Assembly: GCA_026545765.1 (NCBI GenBank)
Contig: CM048841.1
Span: 65,299,354-65,363,353, forward strand
From: Plantago major
Lineage: Eukaryota > Streptophyta > Magnoliopsida > Lamiales > Plantaginaceae
Reading direction: 5' to 3'
DNA length: 64,000 nt
Shown here one piece after another: positions 56,679 through 64,000 of the stretch. The position numbers and the translations under genes are program-made. A model generated the notes under the pieces. That model was given only the letters and a program-made list of their open reading frames with translations, did no database searches and had not been told where the DNA came from. The first letter of the stretch is position 1. Each line of letters begins with the position of its first letter.

Positions 56679-58500
56679 TTGGGTATTACCCAAGCAACGG
56701 ACGAAATGCATATAAGTGTTGTTGTTTCCGAAGTGAACTTTGTTGGGGGAAACTCTATGGATTGGTGGGTGGACATCGGGGCCACTCGACACATTTGTGC
56801 TAACAAATGGATGTTCAAGACTTATCAACCTCTAACTAATGAGGTGTGCTACATGGGAAACTCTTCTGTGGCAAAGGTTGCTGGAAAGGGTACTGTGGCC
56901 CTTAAGCTGACATCTGGGAAGGAGCTGACTCTGACTGAAGTACTCCATGTGCTTGAGATCCGCAAGAATCTGATCTCTGGATCTATGCTGAACAAGAAGG
57001 GTTTCCATCAGTGCTTTGAGGCTGACAAATTTATCCTTACCAAGGATGGCTCCTACATAGGACAAGGTTACTTTTGTGATAATTTGTTTAAGATGGTTGC
57101 TACTACTGTAATTCCTGGTACTGAGCCTCATGGCGCAAATGTAACTAAGGCTTCCACTAGCTCAGATGGAAAGAATGTTGCCCAAGAGGCTAATGAGTAT
57201 TTTAAATTTGCTTACTTGCCTGATTCTTTTAATTTATGGCATGGTAGACTAGGTCATGTGAATCGTAAAAGTTTACAAAAATTAATATCACATGACCTAC
57301 TACCCAAATTTAACATTGATAAACAATACAAGTGTGAGACTTGTGTCGAAGCGAAGTTAGCAAAAGCATCCTTCCGTTCTATTGAGAGAAGCTCGGAGCC
57401 ATTGGATTTGGTATATACTGATGTTTGTGACTTAAAGTATGTCCAATCGCGAGGTGGAAAGTTACTTCATCACTTTTATCGATGAATGCACAAGATATTG
57501 CTATGTTTACTTAATGAGAAGTAAAGACGAAGCAATTGACATGTTTGTGCATTATAAGAATGAAGTTGAAAATCAACTTGGTAAGAAGATTAAAATGTTG
57601 AGGAGCGATAGAGGTGGAGAGTATGAGTCTCCATTTGCTCAGTTATGTGCTGAAAATGGAATCATTCATCAAACAACTGCTCCTTACTCCCCTCAACAAA
57701 ACGGAATTGCTGAGAGGAAGAACAGGACACTCAAAGAGATGATGAATTCATTATTGCTTGGTTCAGGGGCACCCCAAAATTTGTGGGGGGAAGCTTTGCT
57801 TTCCTCAAATTACATCCTAAACAGGCTACCGCATAAAAAGTTAGACAAAACACCTTATGGATTATGGAAACGTCATGCACCTTCTTATAAATTTCTTAAA
57901 GTGTGGGGGTGTCTAGCAAAGGTTCCTATTCCTCCTCCCAAAAGGACTCGGATTGGACCTAAAATGGTAGATTGCGTGTTTATAGGATATGCTCAAGATA
58001 GTAGTGCATATAGATTTATGATTCACAAATCAGATAATTCTGAGATGCATATTAATACTATTATTGAAGCAAGAGATGCTTCTTTCTTTGAGGGGATTTT
58101 TCCCTACATTGATCGGTCTACTATTATTGACTCGAAGATCAATAAAGAAGCGACAAATGTGGGGGAGGCGAATCCTCAAAAGGAAGTAGAAGAACCTAGA
58201 CGTAGCAAGAGGGCTAGGACAGCAAAAACTTTTGGTCCAGATTTTCTAACCTACATGGTAGATAAGGATCTGATCTCCTACAAAGAGGCCATCTCATCAG
58301 CAGATTCTGATCTTTGGAAAGAGGCGATTGATAGTGAGATGAATTCGATTCTGCAGAATCATACATGGGAACTTGTGGATCTTCTGCCTGGTTCTAAACC
58401 ACTGGGTCATAAGTGGATCATCAAGAGGAAGATGAAACCAGATGGTTCCGTGGATAAATACAAAGCAAGACTTGTAGTTAAGGGATACAAGCAAACATAG
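56679..58500 (+). pseudogene. copia-C protease and integrase
   Basis: The protease site reads WWVDIGATRHIC at about 56760: the catalytic D-S/T-G triplet has become DIG (56772-56780). GAG-pre-integrase follows (NLWHGRLGHVNRKSLQKLIS, about 57230), with zinc-finger CETCVEAKLAKASF. A one-base shift near 57465 moves to the frame 57439-58500, with integrase core IDECTRYCYVYLM, MLRSDRGGEYESPF and APYSPQQNGIAERKNRTLKE, then FLKVWGCLAKVPIP and the RT start LVDLLPGSKPLGHKWIIKRK. A TAG at 58498-58500 interrupts RT. Confidence 0.9.
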
Positions 58501-60031
58501 GGTGTTGACTACTTTGACACGTATGCTCCTGTATCTAGAAAGACATCCATTAGATTAATCATTGCTTTTGCATTGTTTCATCTTGAGATTCATCAGATGG
58601 ATGTAAAAACAACTTTCCTCAATGGAGAACTTGAGGAAGAAATCTACATGGAACAACCCGAAGGGTATATGGTTCCCGGGAAAGAAAAACAAGTGTGTAG
58701 ACTTGTTAAATCTTTGTATGGATTAAAACAAGCTCCTAAACAATGGCATGAGAAATTTGATAGTGTTATGCTTTCAAATGGGTTTAGGATAAATCAATGT
58801 GACAAGTGTGTCTACATAAAGGGAGATGACAAAGACTATGTCATAGTGTGCTTATACGTGGATGATATGATAATCATTGGCAACAATGATAACATCATAA
58901 CTACTAAGAGAATGTTTTCACGGAATTTTGATATGAAGGACATGGGTCTAGCCGATGTCATACTTGGAATGAAAGTTTTCAAAACGGATGTGGGATACTC
59001 ACTTTCTCAAAGTCATTATGTTGAAAAGTTTCTTGAGAAGTTTGACAAAGACAATAATGAGATTGTCAGAACTCCTATGGAGGTGGTGTCAAAGCTCTGT
59101 AAGAATAGGGGAGGAAGTGTGGGGCAACTTGAGTATTCTAGGATTATAGGCAGTCTAATGTACCTCATGGACTGTACTAGACCAGATATCGCTAACTCAG
59201 TGAATAAGTTAGCCCGATATACGAGTAACCCGAATCATGAACATTGGAAAGTAGTAGTTAGAGTCCTTAGATATATAAGACAGTAATGAGATTGTCAGAA
59301 CTCCTATGGAGGTGGTGTCAAAGCTCTGCAAGAATAGGGGAGGAAGTGTGGGGCAACTTGAGTATTCTAGGATTATAGGCAGTCTAATGTACCTCATGGA
59401 CTGTACTAGACTAGATATCGCTAACTCAGTGAATAAGTTAGCCCGATATACTAGTAACCCGAATCATGAACATTGGAAAGTAGTAGTTAGAATCCTTAGA
59501 TATCTAAGGGGCACGGCTAACTATGGTCTGCATTTTACGAGATATCCAGCTGTGCTTGAAGGGTATTGTGATGCGAATTGGATTACGGGTTCCTCGATAG
59601 TGAAATCCATGAGTGGGTATACTTTCACAATCGGTGGAGCAACAATTTCTTGGAAATCTTGCAAACAAACCTGCATTACACGATCAACTATGGAATCTGA
59701 ATTCATAGCGTTGGATCTTGCAGCAGAAGAGGCCGATTGGTTACGGAGTTTTTTGGAAGACACTCCTATGTGCACAAAACCTATGCCTCCAATTAGCTTG
59801 AACTGTGACAGTATGTCTGCTATTGGACGAGCAAGGAATAATGTGTATAATGGGAAGTCTCCACATATTCGTAGGAGACATAAATCCGTGACGAAACTAT
59901 TGAAAACGGGAGTTATAGCTTTGGAGTTTGTGAGATCCAAAGATAATATTGCGGACCCATTAACTAAAGGCCTTACTAGAGACCGTGTGGAGGAATCATC
60001 GAGGGGAATGGGGTTAAAGCCCATTAAATGA
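58501..60031 (+). pseudogene. copia-C reverse transcriptase and RNase H with internal duplication
   Basis: RT continues after the [38 protein letters not shown] and the catalytic YVDD box (CLYVDDMII, about 58850). A 229-bp tandem duplication (59055-59283 and 59284-59512) then repeats [20 protein letters not shown] and shifts the frame by one base. RNase H follows in the new frame (59306-60031): [37 protein letters not shown] and [13 protein letters not shown], ending GMGLKPIK. Confidence 0.9.
59055..59512 (+). repeat. 229-bp tandem duplication in copia-C pol
   Basis: The phrase TAATGAGATTGTCAGAACTC starts at 59055 and 59284. The two copies differ at only a few positions (for example ACCAGATATC and ACTAGATATC). 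The length is not a multiple of three, so it breaks the frame. Confidence 0.93.
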
Positions 60032-60574
60032 TTACCGCCCATGATGGCAACCCCAATTTGCAGGTTCAAAGGGACAATCGAATTGTGGGGGGCATCGACC
60101 AAAGCACTCGGGAAATAGAGTTCCCTACCTATTCCTATGATGAAAGAGTGATAGACCTATACAGTGGAGGATAAGCAAAAGCTTTTAATGATCCTTATAC
60201 GTTAAGTTGATAACGTGGGGTATGACAGGATACTTCTAATGAGAGATCACCTATGTCGAACGTGAAGGGGCCGCTTCTATGAGATGATAGTCATGGCTAA
60301 ATCTCTAGAGCGTTCGGTGAAAGGTTCCAAGGCAGTCCAGGGACAAAACGGACAACAACGAAAGGACCTATGTGGTGTAGAGGAAATCGTTGTGTGTATA
60401 TCATTGTCTTGTTACACACAAAAGCCGAAAAGTTCAAGGCATCGCGTCCACTTGTTGGCAAGTGTATCCGATGGTATTTCACTAGGGAAGGTTCAAGGCT
60501 AACAACCACCTTTCCCGATGCAACATTTTTCTCGAAGAACTCTCGAACTTGCATTGATAGGCTGGATTTGCATT
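60032..60574 (+). other. copia-C 3' untranslated region
   Basis: Sequence after the pol stop has no domain. A GTGGGGGG purine run lies at about 60083, but no LTR start follows it. It ends at the ATT (60572-60574) that would be the 3-bp target duplication of CACTA-B. Confidence 0.6.
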
Positions 60575-60589
60575 CACTACAAGAAAAGT

Positions 60590-60900
60590 CGGTTTTAGGG
60601 ACGGAAATTAGAATATCCGTCCCTAATTTAGGGACGAATCGGCGAGTTTAGGGACGGATTAGGGACGGATAGGCCTATCCGTCCCTAATCCGTCCTTAAT
60701 TAGGGACGGATTACATAATCCGTCCCTAATCCGTGCTTAATTAGGGACGGATTATGTAATCCGTCCCTGTTTTAGGGACGGATTTTTTATCCGTCCCTAA
60801 AACAGTTGACCTGGAAAAAAAAACAAAAAAAAAATTTTTTTTTAGGGACGGATATCTATCCGTCCCGAATTGTAGGGACGGATAAATATCCGTCCCTAAA
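60590..60900. repeat. CACTA-B left subterminal repeats
   Basis: About 14 copies of AGGGACGGAT or its complement ATCCGTCCCT in both orientations, many paired head to head. CACTA-A mostly uses GCGACGGAT instead, so the two belong to sister families with changed subterminal motifs. Confidence 0.85.
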
Positions 60901-61497
60901 AGCCAGTGTTCATAACAGAACACGGGCAGATTCCTCTCATTTCACATTTCTTCTTCTTTCTTCCTTTCTTTCCCCCAATTCTTCCCAAACGTTTTCCGGC
61001 CAAATCTCGACGATTCCGGCCAATCTTGGTCTCGTTTCGAAGCTCGTCGGACAAGGAGCTCGGATCGTGCATCAATTTCAACTTTCATCCGTTATTTTCC
61101 CCGGAATTAAAGGTATTTTGGCTAAAACCCTTACTTTTTAAAATTTGGGGATTTTATGAATTTGGACTAGTTTGATAAATTGTATGTTTATAGGAAGTAT
61201 GTAGTAGATAATTTAGCTTATATTACGTATTGAGTTAGTTTTGAGATGTGCAATTGATATATTTATTGTGAAATTGGATTGCTAGTATGATGTTACTATG
61301 ATTGTAAGTGTGTAGAGTATTTACTTAGCTATTTTCGTATACGTCCTAGGATTATGAAGATTTAATTGTGTGTTTGGAGACAATTTGGTGATTTTGGTGA
61401 TTTTGGTGATTTTTTGGAGTATTAACATAAAAACAATCAATAATATTTTCATCTACAATTTGTAATGTTAATAGATATATGGAAGTTTAACTACTAT

Positions 61498-62520
61498 AAA
61501 ATTGAATTGTAATCGTAAAATACATGTAATTCATTACCAATTGTTACCGTATCATAATTAAAAGAGCAAATTTTGTTTTACACTTAAACATTTAGGCTCA
61601 CTTTGAGTTTGCACTAAAACCTTTCTTTTTTTACACTTTGCACCAAAACGTTTCAAAAACTTTCACCGTAACACAAAGGTTGTATGAACATTTGCTCAAT
61701 TTTACTCTTAATTGATGGTATTATATTCCCATTTCATTGTTCTGTGGTTTTATTATTAATTTCTTCAATAGCATAGCACATGGATGACAGTAATGAGAGT
61801 GAAGTCTCCTTTGGGGTTCATGCTTGCATTTCTACTTGTTATCATGCCTTCTTTTTCAATCCTTACTCATGTGTGATTGATCTCAGTGATGTTCACAATA
61901 AATAGTGGCATTGAACAATAAGAAACGTCCAAGAAGATACCTATGTGAACATTGTTGCCCATGGACGTTTCTTGTGTTCAATGCCACTATTTCTTGTGAA
62001 CATCACTGAGATCAATCATACATGAGTAAGGATTAAAAAAGAAAGCATGAAAACAAGTACAAATGCAAGCATGAACCCCAAAGGAGACTTCAATCTCATT
62101 ATTGTCATCCATGTGCTATGTTGTTGAAGAAATTAATAATAAAAATACAGAACAATGAAGGGGGGAATATAATACCATCAATTAAGAGTAAAATTGAGCA
62201 AATTTTCATACAACCTTTGTGTTTCGGCGATTTTTTTTTAAACGTTTTGGTGCAAAGTATAAAAAATAAAGGTTTTAGTGCAAACTCAAAGTAAGCCAAA
62301 AGGTTTAAGTGTAAAACAAAATTTTCTCTAATTAAAAATGTAATTGTAATTGTAATGAAACTACATACGTAATGGTATAAATGTTATAACTACCAGTGGG
62401 ATTGAATTGTAATCGTAAAATGCATGTAATTCATTACCAATTGTTACCGTATCATAATTAAAAATGTAATTGTAATTGTAATGAAACTAAATACGTAATT
62501 GTATAAATGTTATAAATCTA
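61498..62520. repeat. 127-bp direct duplication in CACTA-B, split by the foldback
   Basis: ATTGAATTGTAATCGTAAAA ... TTGTTACCGTATCATAATTA ... TAATGAAACTAMATACGTAAT occurs twice: once as 61500-61563 plus 62329-62400, with the foldback between, and once whole at about 62402-62520. The foldback therefore inserted into one of the two units. Confidence 0.8.
61564..62328. mobile_element. 765-bp foldback (MULE-type MITE with 9-bp duplication)
   Basis: Left arm 61564-61930 and right arm 61963-62328 are near-perfect reverse complements, about 366 bp each, around a 32-bp loop (61931-61962). The 9-bp sequence TAATTAAAA flanks it on both sides (61555-61563 and 62329-62337). Arms differ by scattered point changes and small indels. 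There is no coding capacity; the minus-strand frame at 62105-62299 is incidental. A transcript would fold into a very long hairpin. Confidence 0.92.
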
Positions 62521-62551
62521 ATAAATTGAGACGCAGGTTAATTGTTGAATT

Positions 62552-64000
62552 ATGAATCCCGATTGTTCATGGATGTACCGTCGCACTGTTAATGGCAGAA
62601 TTCAATCTAGTTTTGTGGAAGGGGTTGAAGCCTTCATTGCTTTTGCACTTACACAGACTACTTGTTTGAGTCGGGGGATGATGAAGTGCCCTTGCAATGC
62701 GAACAAATGTAGGAATAGACAATTTTTGCCTCCTAGAACGGTAGTCGAGCACTTGAAACGTAAGGGGTTCGTAGCTGAGTATGAGGTATGGTGTTATCAT
62801 GGTGAGGAATCAATACCGTTCATGGACTATGGGAGTATTCCTAAGCGTAAAAGAAGGAAGCAAAATGTGATGGGTAGTACTCAAAATCGTCCACATCGAT
62901 GCTAATCGATCATGAGAGGATTGAGCAAATGGTGTATGATGTTGGGTCCGAGTTCATGGACACCGATCGGGATGTGGAGGAGCCACGAATTCGAGGATCG
63001 GTGTTCTTTGACTTGGAATCATCAAAGAAGCCAATTTGGCGGTGTCGAAGCACACTTGAGTTGTCTTTGTTGTCTCGGCTAATGAGTTGTAAGGCCGAGG
63101 TGGCCAATCGAAGTGAGCTTCAATAACTACGCACAATTGTTATCAGTGTTGCCTGAACTAAACCTAGTACCCACCAACTTTTACCAAGAAGAAAAGATGC
63201 GGGGTTGGGGTTGCCTATGGTAACCATAGGTATTGTCCGGATATGTGCGTGATCTATTGGGGGGATGATATAGATCTACTGAAGTGCAAGTTTTGTGGTA
63301 AGGACCGCTATAAGCGTTACAAGGAGGGGGCTTCAAAGAAACGCCAGAAGAAAAATCTCCCACATAAGAAAATGTGGTACTTCCCTCTAGCACCTCGTTT
63401 GAAGAGGTTGTACGCTTCAAGTGCTTGTGCTGATAAAATGCGTTGGCACAAGGAGAGAGTAAGGGAGGCGGATGCAGTGGGTATAATGGAGCACCCATCA
63501 GACTCACCGGCATGGAAAGAGTTCGACAAGACATATCCGGAGTTTGCAGCCGAATCTAGAAATGTACGTTTGGGGCTTTGTACGGATGGTTTTAACCCGT
63601 TTGGAAGTGACCGGAAGTACTCTTGTTGGCCAGTCATGCTGACACCGTACAACCTGCCCCCCGGTGAGTGCATGAAGGAACCGTTCATGTTCTTGACTGC
63701 GTTGGTGCCCAGGCGGTGATCCAGATGGAAGTGGATGTGTTCTTGCAGCCCTTAATTAAGGAGCTGATTGAGTTGTGGGAAAATGGTATCCCTGCATATG
63801 ATTTGTCCACGAAGAAGAACTTTACCTTGAGAGCAGCACTATTGTGGACCGTGAGTGATTTTCCTGCTTATTCAATGCTATCTGGAAGGAAAACTGCGGG
63901 TTTTCATGCTTGTCCACATTGTTTGGAGGACACTGATGCATTCAGACTGAAGGAGAGCGGGAAAGAATCTTGGTTTGATCACATCGTAGGTTTCTACCAA
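62552..64000 (+). pseudogene. CACTA-B TNPD-type transposase (Transpos_assoc + Transposase_21-like), frameshifted
   Basis: ATG at 62552. The first 90 residues match the transposase-associated domain: NPDCSWMYRRTVNGRIQSSF, MKCPCNANKCRNR, HLKRKGFVAEYEVWCYHGEE. The continuation 62899-63126 has SLLSRLMSCKAEVANRSE. Shifts near 63118 and 63205 follow (LPELNLVPTNFYQEEKM is readable between). The 63243-63719 frame carries the zinc-knuckle-like LLKCKFCGKDRYK and the transposase core start KMWYFPLAPRLKRLYAS, LGLCTDGFNPFG and CWPVMLTPYNLPPGECMKEP. Another shift at about 63712 leads to the frame DVFLQPLIKELIELWENGIP ... FHACPHCLEDTDAF, open to the window edge. At least four breaks make it non-functional unless some are introns. 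Confidence 0.88.

Larger units (their letters stand above)
54896..60574 (+). mobile_element. copia-C: Ty1/copia retrotransposon, 3' part cut by CACTA-B
   Basis: A single plus-strand gag-pol runs from 55690 to 60031, then a 540-bp 3' untranslated region up to the CACTA-B insertion at 60575. No 3' LTR lies in the window; it should lie beyond CACTA-B. Sequence differs strongly from SIRE-A/B (no accessory region, short gag), so it is a separate copia lineage. Confidence 0.85.
60575..64000 (+). mobile_element. CACTA-B: En/Spm-type element, 5' part (runs off the window)
   Basis: It begins CACTACAAGAAAAGTCGG and then subterminal repeats of TAGGGACGGAT/ATCCGTCCCTA to about 60900. 60930-61420 is homologous to CACTA-A (TTCCGGCCAATCTTGG, AAGCTCGTCGGACAAGGAGC, TTACTTTTTAAAATTTGG). 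A degenerate TNPD-type transposase begins at 62552. A 765-bp foldback is nested between. The right end lies outside the window. Confidence 0.9.

Noticed and set aside
56319-56828. 169-codon minus-strand frame with Val/Leu run
   Set aside because: Antisense of the copia-C gag-protease region; the hydrophobic run is the reverse of the ACA repeat, not a membrane segment.

Overview
The window is nuclear DNA of a flowering plant, most likely a eudicot. The evidence is an AT-rich background, one intact R2R3-MYB gene with the canonical plant exon sizes, and a dense nest of plant-type transposons: three Ty1/copia elements, one Ty3/gypsy (Tat-like) remnant, two L1-type LINEs, two CACTA elements, and Stowaway, Harbinger, hAT and MULE-type MITEs. 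No bacterial, organellar, rRNA or tRNA gene was seen. The species cannot be fixed from the sequence.

Layout. 1-2.9 kb: AT-rich spacer, a TA/TATG microsatellite, a Stowaway MITE and noncoding LTR-retrotransposon debris. 2.9-11.2 kb: remains of a Tat-like Ty3/gypsy element, in the order reverse-transcriptase fragment (+), antisense accessory ORF (-), long repeat-rich LTR (+). The LTR is split by a complete 2,240-bp non-autonomous CACTA element with an AGC target duplication, which still carries a two-exon small gene. 11.5-13.9 kb: the only clear host gene, an R2R3-MYB of subgroup 8 (MYB20/43-like), three exons, 283 residues. 14.2-20.1 kb: a 5.9-kb block between identical 18-bp direct repeats, holding a FAR1-like fragment, a 234-bp tandem array, a 99-bp tandem array, a recurrent GCCGTGCGGCAA motif and a plant-transposon-protein fragment. 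20.8-23.7 kb: a hAT MITE, a promoter-like stretch without a visible coding region, and AT-rich MITE sequence.

23.7-39.3 kb is a nest. An L1-type LINE (minus strand) is interrupted by a 14.7-kb SIRE/Maximus-type copia element (called SIRE-A here, minus strand) and by a Stowaway MITE. SIRE-A carries, after pol, a long accessory (envelope-position) coding region with four short GT-AG phase-0 intron candidates, which is the most unusual feature in the window. 39.7-42.2 kb is a row of MITEs with exact target duplications. 42.2-49.1 kb is SIRE-B (plus strand), which has lost everything after the RT core and abuts a second LINE (LINE-2, minus strand, 49.1-52.0 kb). 52.1-54.9 kb holds a small Harbinger MITE and unassigned sequence with LTR-like promoters. 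54.9-60.6 kb is a third copia element (copia-C) with a 229-bp internal tandem duplication. 60.6-64.0 kb is the 5' part of a larger CACTA element (CACTA-B) related to the first one. It holds a degenerate TNPD-type transposase gene and a 765-bp MULE-type foldback, and runs off the window.

Apart from the MYB gene, every long coding region is transposon-derived and nearly all are broken by stops or frameshifts. The block therefore reads as old, repeatedly re-invaded intergenic heterochromatin next to one functional transcription-factor gene.
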